Assembly: GCA_027068085.1 (NCBI GenBank)
Contig: JAMOUQ010000017.1
Coordinates: forward strand, 62,001-126,000
Reading direction: 5' to 3'
Source: Desulfobacteraceae bacterium
GTDB lineage: Bacteria; Desulfobacterota; Desulfobacteria; Desulfobacterales; Desulfosarcinaceae
DNA: 64,000 nucleotides
Shown here in pieces: positions 26,477 through 35,357 of this stretch. A program made the translations under genes and the position numbers. How positions within the stretch are numbered: the stretch's first letter is position 1; the number at the start of each line of letters is the position of its first letter. A model generated the notes under the pieces. That model was not told where the DNA came from and searched no databases. It saw only the letters and a list, made by a program, of their open reading frames with translations.

Positions 26477-26953
26477 ATGGGGACCAAAGCCAAGGATATA
26501 ATGGAAAAGGAATTTCCCACCATTTGTGCCGCCGCCCGTCTGACCGAGGCCATAGAGCTGATCAGAAAGGCCGGCAGCAAAGGCCGGAGGGTGTTCGGCC
26601 TGATGGTGGTGGATGGAGACAACAAGCTGGCGGGAATGATCTCCATGTACGATATCCTGCTTTATTTGAGGCCCAAGCATATTCACATCTGGGGCAACAT
26701 GGAAGATATCGACGTGGAAGGCGTGATAACCGAAGCCTGCCGCAGTATTGCCTCGGTTCAGGTGGGTGATCTGATGAGCAGCGAAGCGGTCACCATCGGC
26801 CCGGAAGCCCATATAATGATGGTCCTGGATGTTATGATCAAAAAACACATACGCCGCCTGCCGGTCGTCCGGGGCGATGAAATCCTGGGCATCGTCTATA
26901 TTTCGGATCTGTTCAACCACTTGCTCGGACGTTTGCCGGAGCCGGAGAAATAA
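26477..26953 (+). CDS. CBS-domain pair protein
   Basis: A 158-residue protein made of two CBS motifs, one Bateman module. The first is KAKDIMEKEFPTI...MVVDGDNKLAGMISMYDIL. The second is VGDLMSSEAVTIG...IKKHIRRLPVVRGDEILGIVYISDL. Such modules bind adenosyl ligands and act as sensors; no effector domain is attached. The ATG at 26477 follows AGAGGGGAAGC. The next CBS gene begins 4 bp after the stop. Confidence 0.88.
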   Translation: MGTKAKDIMEKEFPTICAAARLTEAIELIRKAGSKGRRVFGLMVVDGDNKLAGMISMYDILLYLRPKHIHIWGNMEDIDVEGVITEACRSIASVQVGDLMSSEAVTIGPEAHIMMVLDVMIKKHIRRLPVVRGDEILGIVYISDLFNHLLGRLPEPEK

Positions 26954-26956
26954 CCG

Positions 26957-27847
26957 ATGGCGGTTTCAGAAAAGCGCACTTTGGCCGGACTGGACGTGCG
27001 CCAGGCCATGAGGCGGCAACTGGTGGCCTTGAATGTGAATTCAAAGATTCACCAGGGGATAAACACCTTGATCAAATACAAGGTCAATGCGGTTTTGCTG
27101 ACCGATGACAAGGGCAGGCCCGAAGGGGTGGTCTCCAAGACCGATGTCATGGGGGCCTACTACGCCCAGCTGCCGCTGGACAGTCCCCTGAGCTTCATAA
27201 TGAATGCGCCCCCCCATTACTGCATGATCTCCGATTCCCTGGAAGACGCCCTGGAGCAGATGCGCGGGCTGGGAATCTACAGACTCTATGTCAAAGACCG
27301 GCGCCGGGAAGTAGTAGGCGTGCTGGCATATCCGGACATAGTCGGACTGCTTTACAGATTTTGCCATGACTGTAAATTCAGCCGTCTGGCCGGAAGCTCG
27401 ATCCAGAAGCTGGCCGCCAATGGAAACTATCTCAAAGTGCGGGACGTAATGACGGCTTCGGTGGAAGTGGTGGACCAGGGGGCCGAGCTTTCGGCCGTCA
27501 TGGAGGTGCTCACCGCCCACAGGTTCGGGGCCGTACTGGTGGTGGCCGAAGGCGGCCGTCCGGCGGGAGTCATATCCAAGACCGATTTGATCCTGGCATA
27601 CCGTCACGGTTTGGGCCAGGCCGAAAAGGCATCCGTGATAATGTCGAGCCCGGTGCGCAGCTGCCGGAAGGACCAGTGGCTGGAAGAGGCCATCCGGAGC
27701 ATGATTTTATCGGACATCCACAGGCTCTTCGTGCATGAAGAAAGGGCTGACGACATCGTCGGAGTGTTGTCCCTTTCAGATGCCGCCCGGGCCAGATCCG
27801 GTTCCTGCCAGGCCTGTGTCTCCAGCCGTATCAACGTCGAGAGCTGA
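26957..27847 (+). CDS. Four-CBS-motif protein
   Basis: A 296-residue protein with four CBS motifs in two Bateman modules (about 12-130 and 150-285). Repeated signatures are [59 protein letters not shown] and FVHEERADDIVGVLSLSDA. Three cysteines (FCHDCKFS near 135-140 and SCQACVSS at the end) are extra. It has no catalytic domain. Together with the gene before it, this makes three sensor modules, likely co-translated. Confidence 0.88.
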   Translation: MAVSEKRTLAGLDVRQAMRRQLVALNVNSKIHQGINTLIKYKVNAVLLTDDKGRPEGVVSKTDVMGAYYAQLPLDSPLSFIMNAPPHYCMISDSLEDALEQMRGLGIYRLYVKDRRREVVGVLAYPDIVGLLYRFCHDCKFSRLAGSSIQKLAANGNYLKVRDVMTASVEVVDQGAELSAVMEVLTAHRFGAVLVVAEGGRPAGVISKTDLILAYRHGLGQAEKASVIMSSPVRSCRKDQWLEEAIRSMILSDIHRLFVHEERADDIVGVLSLSDAARARSGSCQACVSSRINVES

Positions 27848-28152
27848 TTGCCCGGGCACGGCTTTGATCCTTGTCCGTCCCTGCTTGCGCCTCCGGGAGG
27901 GCGCGGTTCCGAACATGGGGGGGCAAGTACGAGATTGCGGTCATGGCCGGTTTTGCAGTCAAGATTCTCAAGTCCTTTGACAAGCGGTCCGATTTGACAT
28001 AATTAAGCCCGATCTATTATCGTCCAGGGGTGAGCGTTTCGAATTTCGGTAATGCGTACACGATAAACGCTCGGTTCAGGATCGGGAAAGAGGCTGCCGG
28101 ATACCGGGTTGCAGCCGGAGCCAAGCACAAAGTACAGGGACAGAGAATCCAG
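27848..28152 (+). promoter_or_regulatory. Intergenic region with overlapping promoters for the permease
   Basis: Two TTGACA boxes occur at 27977-27982 and 27994-27999. The first is 17 bp from TAATTA (28000-28005). The second is 15 bp from TATTAT (28015-28020) or 17 bp from TTATCG. Starts near 28012-28030 would leave a 120-140-nt leader before ATG 28153. Nothing else is seen here. Confidence 0.5.
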
Positions 28153-29946
28153 ATGCAACGACCAGAAAAGGGCACCCCGGCCAACGGCCAGGCATCGGTC
28201 AAGGAACTGCTTTCGGGCACCCGGCCCCACAAGCGGCTCAATCAGTGGCTGGCGACCGGTATCTGCGGCAACGATATAACCAGCTCCTGCCTTTACGTCT
28301 CCGCCATCGCAGCGGTCTATGCCGGAGCCCTGGCGCCGCTTGTCCTGATGCTGGTTATCGGTGTTCTGTATCTTTACAAAAAGGTCTACACCGAAGTGGT
28401 GGAGGCCCTGCCCTTAAATGGCGGCACCTATAACTGTCTGCTCAACAGCACGTCAAAGTTCGCCGCCGCCATGGCCGCCTGTATGACCATCCTGTCCTAC
28501 GTGGCAACGGCCGTGATTTCGGCCAAGACAGGAATTGAATACCTGCATACCCTGTTCCCCCAGCTCGATATCCTGACCGGCACCATCACCGTCCTGGGCT
28601 GTTTCGCCGCCCTGGCCATTGCCGGAATTACCGAATCGGCGGTTGTGGCCCTGACTATCTTCATCTTTCACATGAGCGTGCTGGCGGTTTTCTGCCTGAT
28701 CGGATTTTCCAAGGTGCCGGGCGATTTTTCGATTTTCAAGGCCAACCTGGCCCAGATTCCCACCGGCTCCAACCTTGTGATGGCCTTGTTTCTCGGTTTT
28801 TCAGCCGCCCTGCTGGGTATCAGCGGTTTCGAAAGTTCGGCCAATTTCGTGGAGGAGCAGGATGTGGGCGTGTTTCGCAAGACCCTGCGCAACATGCTTG
28901 TCGCCGTGGCGGTGATCAATCCCCTGACCTCGATTCTTTCTTTGATGATGCTGCCGCTGGCCAAGATCGTGGTGGCCAAGGACTACCTGCTTTCGGAGAT
29001 GGCCGGCATGATGGGCGGCCAGGTTTTCAAGACCGTGCTGGTGATAGATGCTGCCGCGGTACTGGCCGGCGCGGTTCTGACCTCTTTCGTCGGCGTGACC
29101 GGCCTGGTGCAGCGGATGGTCCTGGACCAGTGCCTGCCCCAGTTTCTGCTCAAGCAGAACCGGCGGGGGACCTGCCACCGGATCATCATCGCCTTCTTTT
29201 TCCTGTGTTCCTCCATCATGATCGTCACCGGCGGCAACCTTCTGGCCCTGGCCGGGGTCTACACCATCTCTTTTCTGGCCGTCATGACCCTTTTCGGTCT
29301 GGGCAACGTGCTGCTGAAAATCCGGCGCAGTGAACTGAAGCGGACCTACCGGGCCGGATGGGCCACCATTATCCTGGCCGTTACCGCCACCAGCGCGGGC
29401 ATTGTCGGCAACATCATCATCGACTACAGAAACCTGATCTACTTCATGCAGTATTTTATTCCCACCGCTCTGCTGGTGGTCCTGATGTACCTGCGGATAC
29501 CGATCCTGCGCACCCAGCTTCAGCTGCTCAACAACCTGATCGCCAAAATCCTGATCCTGCGAACCAAGGTGGTCGACATGATAACCGCCATCACCAACCA
29601 GCAGGTGGTGCTCTTTACCCGGGGCGCCGAGCTGCGCAGGCTTCATTCGGCCTTCGATTACATCCGGACCAACGAATCGAGCCGCTCGATCATTGTTTTC
29701 CATCTCTACCCCAGCCCCGAGCTGGACCAGTCCGAGCAAATCAAGGAATCCCTGAAGATTCTGGAAAAAATTTTTCCGGAGTTTCAGATCACCTTCCACG
29801 CCCGTCAGGGCAAATTCGGACCTCAGATCATCCAGCAGGTATCCAAGGAGTTCGGGGTGGCCACCAACAATATCTTCATCGGAGCTCCCGAGCAGAAGCA
29901 CTCTTTTTCCATTCAGGACCTGGGCGGGGTAAGGGTTATTTTCTGA
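28153..29946 (+). CDS. APC-family permease with cytosolic C-terminal domain
   Basis: A 597-residue protein from ATG 28153. About 12 hydrophobic segments begin after the RLNQWLATGICGNDITSSCLYV loop, which resembles the start of amino acid-polyamine-organocation transporters. NGGTYNCLLNSTSKFAAAMA and LLGISGFESSANFVEEQ resemble conserved APC loops. The substrate cannot be read. After the last membrane segment a soluble region of about 140 residues follows (from FTRGAELRRLHSAFDYIR), with an alpha/beta pattern that may be regulatory. The frame is open back to GTG 28030, but the residues there look non-coding and the predicted promoters lie at that point. Confidence 0.78.
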   Translation: MQRPEKGTPANGQASVKELLSGTRPHKRLNQWLATGICGNDITSSCLYVSAIAAVYAGALAPLVLMLVIGVLYLYKKVYTEVVEALPLNGGTYNCLLNSTSKFAAAMAACMTILSYVATAVISAKTGIEYLHTLFPQLDILTGTITVLGCFAALAIAGITESAVVALTIFIFHMSVLAVFCLIGFSKVPGDFSIFKANLAQIPTGSNLVMALFLGFSAALLGISGFESSANFVEEQDVGVFRKTLRNMLVAVAVINPLTSILSLMMLPLAKIVVAKDYLLSEMAGMMGGQVFKTVLVIDAAAVLAGAVLTSFVGVTGLVQRMVLDQCLPQFLLKQNRRGTCHRIIIAFFFLCSSIMIVTGGNLLALAGVYTISFLAVMTLFGLGNVLLKIRRSELKRTYRAGWATIILAVTATSAGIVGNIIIDYRNLIYFMQYFIPTALLVVLMYLRIPILRTQLQLLNNLIAKILILRTKVVDMITAITNQQVVLFTRGAELRRLHSAFDYIRTNESSRSIIVFHLYPSPELDQSEQIKESLKILEKIFPEFQITFHARQGKFGPQIIQQVSKEFGVATNNIFIGAPEQKHSFSIQDLGGVRVIF

Positions 29947-30060
29947 TTTTTCCGGCCGCCCTAAACTTTCAAAGCCTCCTTCCGATATTAGAAACAACGT
30001 ACAATTTAAATCCGGCCGCCGGCAAACCTTCCGGTGTCCTGAAAGATTATCGTTATTGCC

Positions 30061-33000
30061 ATGGAAAAGAGCATAAAGACAAGGTTTCTCAGGGTGGTGG
30101 TCATCATGGTGACTGCCGGGATGACCTTGTCCGCGGCCGTGGCCTACTGGATTTCCAGTGATGCCCTTTTCAAAGAAGCCGAACACGCGATGCAGGAAAT
30201 GACGGCCATCATGGCCGAAGGGATGTCCGAGTGGATCGACAACCGCGAGACAGAGATGCTCAACTGGTGCCGCGAAAGCCTGATACTGCAGGCGATTGAA
30301 GATTCCGGGGCCGGCAGCATCGCCCGTCGCAAGCTAAATGGCCGCTTCGTGAACCTGGTGGCGGCCTATCCCGCTTTCGACAGCCTGGCCCTGGCCGACA
30401 GAAGCGGGAAAGTGGTGGCGGCCTCCAATTTTTTTACAACCAAACAGGACGACATCGGGACCAAGGATTTTTTCCGGCAGGCCATCGAAGGCAATATTTC
30501 TTATTCTGAACTTTTCACAAGCCCGGACAGCGGAAGACCGGTTTTTGTGATAGCCGTTCCGGTTGTCAACGAAGATTTCAATTACACCGGCGTGCTGGCA
30601 GGGTACGTCAATTTCGAGGATTTCAGCGGTCATTTCATGAAGATGGAATTGGGCCAGCAGGACGACCGGGTCCTGATCTACGATAGCCGGGCCAGGCTGC
30701 TTGCGGCTTCGGTCCTTGATTCGGATCCCAATCCGCAGCAATTGGGGACCTGCCTCGAGATAGGCAAGTTCAGGTCGCTTACCAAGGGAATGTTCACATG
30801 GACGTGCCACGGCAGGCGCCATATAGTGTCGGTGGCCACGGTTGCCCAGACGGGCTGGAGAGTGGCCGTGGCCTCTCCGGAAGAAGAGCTTCTGGCGCCG
30901 GCCAGGAAGATCGGCCTTTACAGTGTGGGCATTATCCTGCTGGTCAATCTTTTGTCGGTCTACGCCATTGCGGCCCTGTATCGCAGGTTGATCTGGACAC
31001 CGCTCCAGACTTTGATAAGGGGCATCAGCCAGTACGGAGAGTCGGGCAGTTACGACAGGATCGAGCTTGACACCCGGGACGAATTCGCCCTGCTGGCCGA
31101 GGCTTTCAACCAGATGGCCGCCCGCCTGCAGGCATCCACCGTCTCTCTGGCCGAACTGGAAAAAGCCAAGCGCCGCTTTCAGGACGTGGCCGCCACCACC
31201 GGGGACTGGATCTGGGAGACAGATCAAAACGGCGTGTTTACCTATGCCAGTCCGGCGGTTGAAAAAATCCTGGGCTATCCGCCGGAGAAGGTTGTGGGAA
31301 CCAAGTTCAGCGATTACCTGGACCGGGAAGGGCTTGAGATCTGGAAGAAGGAAATCGGTCCGGCCATCGAGGAGGTCCGTTCCTTCAAAGAGAAAGTGAT
31401 TCCCCATCGCCATGCCGATGGCCGGCGGGTATGGGTGGAGATCAGCGGAACGCCCATCAAATGGTATTTCGGGTTCGTTTCCGGTTTCAGCGGCGCCGCC
31501 CGTGACATAACCCAAAGGATCAAGGACAGGCAGGATCTTGAGGCCGCCAAGCTGGCGGCTGAAAAGGCCAACCGGGCCAAGAGCGCCTTCGTGGCCAACA
31601 TGAGCCATGAAATCCGCACTCCCATGAACGGTATCATCGGCATGACCAACTTCCTGCTCGAAACCGACCTTACGCCCGAGCAGCGTGAATACGCCAAGCT
31701 GGTGGAACAGAGCGCCGAGAACCTGATGATAATCATCAACGATATTCTCGATTTTTCCAAGATAGAAGCCGGCAAGCTGGAACTGGAGACCATAGATTTC
31801 GACCTGCGCAACGTGGTGGAAGAAACGGCCCAGCTGTTGTCGACCAAGGCCCATGAGAGAGGGCTCGAGATGGCGGTACTGGTGGATCCCCGGGTTCCGT
31901 CCATGCTCCGCGGGGATCCCAGCCGGTTGAGGCAGATATTGATGAACCTGGCCGGCAATGCCATCAAGTTCACGGAAAAGGGTGAGGTCAACATCCGGGT
32001 TGAGCTGGAGAAAGAAGATCAGGATCAGGTCACCCTCCGTTTCCTGGTCAAAGATACCGGTATCGGCATTCCCGCCGAGAGGATGGACAGGCTCTTCAAG
32101 GCCTTTTCCCAGGTGGATTCATCTACAACCAGGCGCTATGGCGGCACCGGACTGGGGTTGACCATCAGCAAGAAGCTGGTGGAAATGATGGGCGGCCGCA
32201 TCGGGGTCGAAAGCGTTGAGGGCCAGGGGTCGGTGTTCTGGTTTACGGCCGAATTTTTACGCCAGCCCCGGGCCGCGGAAAAAATCCGCCAGATTCCGGT
32301 CGATATCGGCAGCAAGCGGATTCTGGTGGTCGATGACAACGCCACGAACCGGGAAGTTCTGTCGACCTACCTGCGGTCCTGGAAATGCCGCTTTGAAGTG
32401 GCCGGCAGCGGCCCCGAAGCCCTCAAGATGATGCACGAGGCCGTGGAAAAAGGCGATCCTTTCCACCTGGCGATAATAGACTACATGATGCCGGAAATGG
32501 ACGGCCACTCCCTGGGCCTTGCCATCAAGGCCGATCCCCGGCTTGCCGGAATCCTCATGGTCATGCTGACCTCCCACGGAATCCGGGGGGATGCCGAACG
32601 GATGAAAAAAGCCGGGTTTGCGGCCTATCTGAGAAAGCCCATCAAACAGTCAGTTCTCTACGATTGCCTGGTGACCGTGATAAGGGGCCAGACCGCAGAC
32701 GGGCAGAAGTCTTCCGGCCCGCTGATAACACGTCACAGCATCAATGAGCAGCGCCGCAAGGACGCCCGGATACTGCTTGCCGAAGACAATCTGGTCAACC
32801 AGAAGGTGGCCCTGAAGATGTTGTCCAATTTCGGCTATACCGCCAAGGTGGCCAAAAGCGGCAAGGAGGTCGTCGATCTGCTGCGCAGGGAACATTTCGA
32901 CCTGGTTCTGATGGATGTCCAGATGCCGGAAATGGACGGGTTGGAAGCCACCCGCATGATACGGGCCGGCAACGGAGTCCTGGACCCGGATGTGCCGATC

Positions 33001-33207
33001 GTGGCCATGACGGCCAATGCCATGAAAGGCGACAAAGAGAGATGCCTTGAAGCCGGAATGAACGATTATATTTCCAAGCCTGTCAAGCCGAAGAAATTGC
33101 AGGAGAAAGTCGAAAAATGGATCAAATCTGCAGGTGCCGATGCCGATTCCCCTCCGCATGATGGGACCGATGACCGGGCAGACGGTCAGTCCAAGGCCGC
33201 TGTTTGA
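30061..33207 (+). CDS. Hybrid sensor histidine kinase with dCache, PAS and two REC domains
   Basis: A 1048-residue membrane sensor. TM1 (about 10-30) is followed by a periplasmic Cache-like domain (about 35-280; motif FDSLALADRSGKVVAAS...DFFRQAIEG), TM2 (about 286-306), HAMP (about 310-365) and PAS (about 375-495). Then come HisKA with His516 in NMSHEIRTPMNG, HATPase with GTGLGLTISKKLVEMMGG, REC1 with acceptor Asp807 (IDYMMPEMDG) and REC2 with acceptor Asp952 (MDVQMPEMDG). There is no Hpt domain, so phosphoryl flow to a separate Hpt protein is expected. No cognate regulator is adjacent. The signal is unknown. Confidence 0.93.
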   Translation: MEKSIKTRFLRVVVIMVTAGMTLSAAVAYWISSDALFKEAEHAMQEMTAIMAEGMSEWIDNRETEMLNWCRESLILQAIEDSGAGSIARRKLNGRFVNLVAAYPAFDSLALADRSGKVVAASNFFTTKQDDIGTKDFFRQAIEGNISYSELFTSPDSGRPVFVIAVPVVNEDFNYTGVLAGYVNFEDFSGHFMKMELGQQDDRVLIYDSRARLLAASVLDSDPNPQQLGTCLEIGKFRSLTKGMFTWTCHGRRHIVSVATVAQTGWRVAVASPEEELLAPARKIGLYSVGIILLVNLLSVYAIAALYRRLIWTPLQTLIRGISQYGESGSYDRIELDTRDEFALLAEAFNQMAARLQASTVSLAELEKAKRRFQDVAATTGDWIWETDQNGVFTYASPAVEKILGYPPEKVVGTKFSDYLDREGLEIWKKEIGPAIEEVRSFKEKVIPHRHADGRRVWVEISGTPIKWYFGFVSGFSGAARDITQRIKDRQDLEAAKLAAEKANRAKSAFVANMSHEIRTPMNGIIGMTNFLLETDLTPEQREYAKLVEQSAENLMIIINDILDFSKIEAGKLELETIDFDLRNVVEETAQLLSTKAHERGLEMAVLVDPRVPSMLRGDPSRLRQILMNLAGNAIKFTEKGEVNIRVELEKEDQDQVTLRFLVKDTGIGIPAERMDRLFKAFSQVDSSTTRRYGGTGLGLTISKKLVEMMGGRIGVESVEGQGSVFWFTAEFLRQPRAAEKIRQIPVDIGSKRILVVDDNATNREVLSTYLRSWKCRFEVAGSGPEALKMMHEAVEKGDPFHLAIIDYMMPEMDGHSLGLAIKADPRLAGILMVMLTSHGIRGDAERMKKAGFAAYLRKPIKQSVLYDCLVTVIRGQTADGQKSSGPLITRHSINEQRRKDARILLAEDNLVNQKVALKMLSNFGYTAKVAKSGKEVVDLLRREHFDLVLMDVQMPEMDGLEATRMIRAGNGVLDPDVPIVAMTANAMKGDKERCLEAGMNDYISKPVKPKKLQEKVEKWIKSAGADADSPPHDGTDDRADGQSKAAV

Positions 33208-33504
33208 ATGTTGCCGGATTCTTACCGGCGGCAAAGACTTGAAGCTGACCGCAATGAAACACGGTCAAAGCCAGCCCCGGGCACCGGAGCAGCGCCATGG
33301 AGCCGGAGCAGCCGCTGTTGTTGCACCGGTTGTTTTTATCCCGCCGCCGGCAAGTTGATGCTCATGCTGCTTGACCCCGCCCGGGGGGGTTGATATGGAT
33401 ATATTGACCCGGCCGGACTCCGGCAGAACGGATCGTTGCCAGTGCGGCACGTTTGCCCGGTACGCCGGAGAGTTGTCTACTAAATCTGTATGGGTGCCTA
33501 AAAC
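33208..33504. other. 297-bp intergenic region, nothing identified
   Basis: GC-rich sequence between the hybrid kinase and the DHH/CPBP fusion. No credible gene, terminator or RNA is seen. A TTGACC at about 33402 has no good -10 partner. Confidence 0.4.
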
Positions 33505-35337
33505 TTGAAGATCGATAAAACCGCCAGCCAGCAGCAGGGCCGTACCGCCGTAGGCTCAGGAGAGCGGACCGCCGGATTGGATCGTCAAAGGCTGCGTCCG
33601 GGAGGCAATCTGCCGGAGCGTTATGCCATCCGTAAGGTTGAGGGCGAACAGGTGCTGGTGTGTCTGGAGGCTCCCAATCTCAACGTTCACATCGATCCCG
33701 AACTTTCCCTTTCTGCGTCGGTGGCCCGCAAGTCCCCGCCGGGCACCATTTTCCTCGACGGTGTCGCCCAGTGCGAACCCTTCATGGATCACGAACGCAA
33801 GGTATACAACTTCGATCATCATGAAGGATGCGTCCGCGCCTTTACCATGGCCACCTGCGAGCAGGCCCTGATAATGCACATGAAGGGCCTGGACCTCAGG
33901 GGGCAGCAATGGCACATTTTTGCCAACGAGCCTGACCTGGACACCATCCTGGCAATCTGGATCCTGCTGAACCATCTGCGGCTGGAAGAACGCGACGGTA
34001 TCCAGCGCCGGACCTTGTTTGCCCTGGTGCGCCTGGAGGGTGTCATCGACGCCCTGGGCCTGGAGATGAAAGAGCTGGCCGCCCTGCCGCCGGAGCTGTT
34101 GCGCAAGCTCCAGAGGCTGATCGATTTTTTGAGGGCCGATGAGATCGCCCTGAAAAAGGACGGCTTGTGGGAAGAGACCGACATGCTCCAGTATGCGGTC
34201 AAGGTTCTCCACAAGCTGGATCAGGTTCTCTACAAAGCCAGTGATTTTGCCGACTATAAAGGGATCGAGGAGCTGGCCTGTGTCCAGATCAATCAGCAGC
34301 GATTGGCCGTGGCGGTCAAGTCCGACCAGGGCATCTATGAAATCGAGCCACATCTCAACAAGCTATATGGCGGGCGGCTGGGAGTGGTTTTCCTGAAAAA
34401 AGGCCCCGGCGCATACACTGTCCGGAAGATGGACCTGTTCATGCCGGTTGATCTTCAGGAGGTTTACGACTGGCTCAATTTCATCGATCCGGCGGTAAGA
34501 TGCCGCGCCCGTAATAAATGGGGCGGTTCCGGCGAAATCGGCGGCTCGCCGCGTGAAAGCGGCACGCATCTGAGCGCCCAGCAGATCGTGGAGGCATGCA
34601 GACATGCCATGAACCGGCCGACGCTCCTGACCATGGCTTATCGTTTTCTGCTGGTGGCGGCCCTGACGGCAGCCATTGCGGTGTCGGCCCATGAGATCAG
34701 TCTGACCTGGCAGCCTGCCAGGTGGTTGTCTGTCAAGGCGGCGGGGCAGTTCTGGCAGACGCCGGTTTTCGGATTCGCAGCCGCCCTGCTCGTTCTCAGC
34801 GTTTTGGGATTGCTCGTGGCCGCCAGGGGCCGGAGCTGGCAGTTCGGCCTGGCGCTGCCGTGCGAACCCAGCGGAGTGTGGCTTTTGCCCCTGGCCCTGG
34901 TCTCCGGTGCCGCAGGCGGGGTTTGGGCTCCTGCCGATGCGATTGCGAAATTGGACGGCGGCGGGATCGTAATCCTGGCCGGATTGGTACCGCTTGCCAT
35001 GGAATGCCTGTTCCGCGGCCTGGCTCACGGGCTGTTGGCCCAGTCGGCCCGTATCCAGAGGGCCGACGGCCCCTGGTTCATCTCCTGGCCGGCCCTGGGA
35101 TCGGCGGTTCTTTACACCGGCATGATGACCGCCCTTGCCTTTACCAGCCTGGGCTGCTGCAGCCAGCCCATGAATTCTTTCAACCTGGCCCGCGTCGTGA
35201 CCGGATCGGCCGTTTTCGCAATCGTGACGGCGATGATCCGGGAGCGCTTCCAGAGCCTGCTGCCGACCGTGCTTGTTCATGCGGTGGCGGTTGCGGCGGC
35301 ACTGGGGGTCAATCTCTTGCTTGCCGCCTTTCAATGA
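33505..35337 (+). CDS. DHH-like domain fused to a CPBP-like membrane domain
   Basis: A 610-residue protein in two parts. The soluble N-terminal part (about 30-345) has YNFDHHEG (Asp104-His105-His106) in a DHH-like setting, followed by ANEPDLDTILAIWILL, an Asp-rich motif. In ordinary DHH enzymes the Asp-rich motif precedes DHH, so the order looks reversed. The C-terminal part (about 375-610) has about six membrane segments, and AMECLFRGL (Glu500...Arg504) resembles the ExxxR motif of CPBP/CAAX-protease-like membrane proteins. The first Glu of EExxxR is Met, and the later His motifs are unclear. Activity of either half is unproven. The start (TTG 33505) is uncertain; TTG 33577 is another option. 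Confidence 0.65.
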   Translation: MKIDKTASQQQGRTAVGSGERTAGLDRQRLRPGGNLPERYAIRKVEGEQVLVCLEAPNLNVHIDPELSLSASVARKSPPGTIFLDGVAQCEPFMDHERKVYNFDHHEGCVRAFTMATCEQALIMHMKGLDLRGQQWHIFANEPDLDTILAIWILLNHLRLEERDGIQRRTLFALVRLEGVIDALGLEMKELAALPPELLRKLQRLIDFLRADEIALKKDGLWEETDMLQYAVKVLHKLDQVLYKASDFADYKGIEELACVQINQQRLAVAVKSDQGIYEIEPHLNKLYGGRLGVVFLKKGPGAYTVRKMDLFMPVDLQEVYDWLNFIDPAVRCRARNKWGGSGEIGGSPRESGTHLSAQQIVEACRHAMNRPTLLTMAYRFLLVAALTAAIAVSAHEISLTWQPARWLSVKAAGQFWQTPVFGFAAALLVLSVLGLLVAARGRSWQFGLALPCEPSGVWLLPLALVSGAAGGVWAPADAIAKLDGGGIVILAGLVPLAMECLFRGLAHGLLAQSARIQRADGPWFISWPALGSAVLYTGMMTALAFTSLGCCSQPMNSFNLARVVTGSAVFAIVTAMIRERFQSLLPTVLVHAVAVAAALGVNLLLAAFQ

Positions 35338-35357
35338 TGATGGCCGCCCCGGCGTTG

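Noticed and set aside
28030-28152. N-terminal extension of the APC permease from GTG 28030
   Set aside because: The residues do not look protein-like, and the candidate promoters overlap this stretch. ATG 28153 is the better start.
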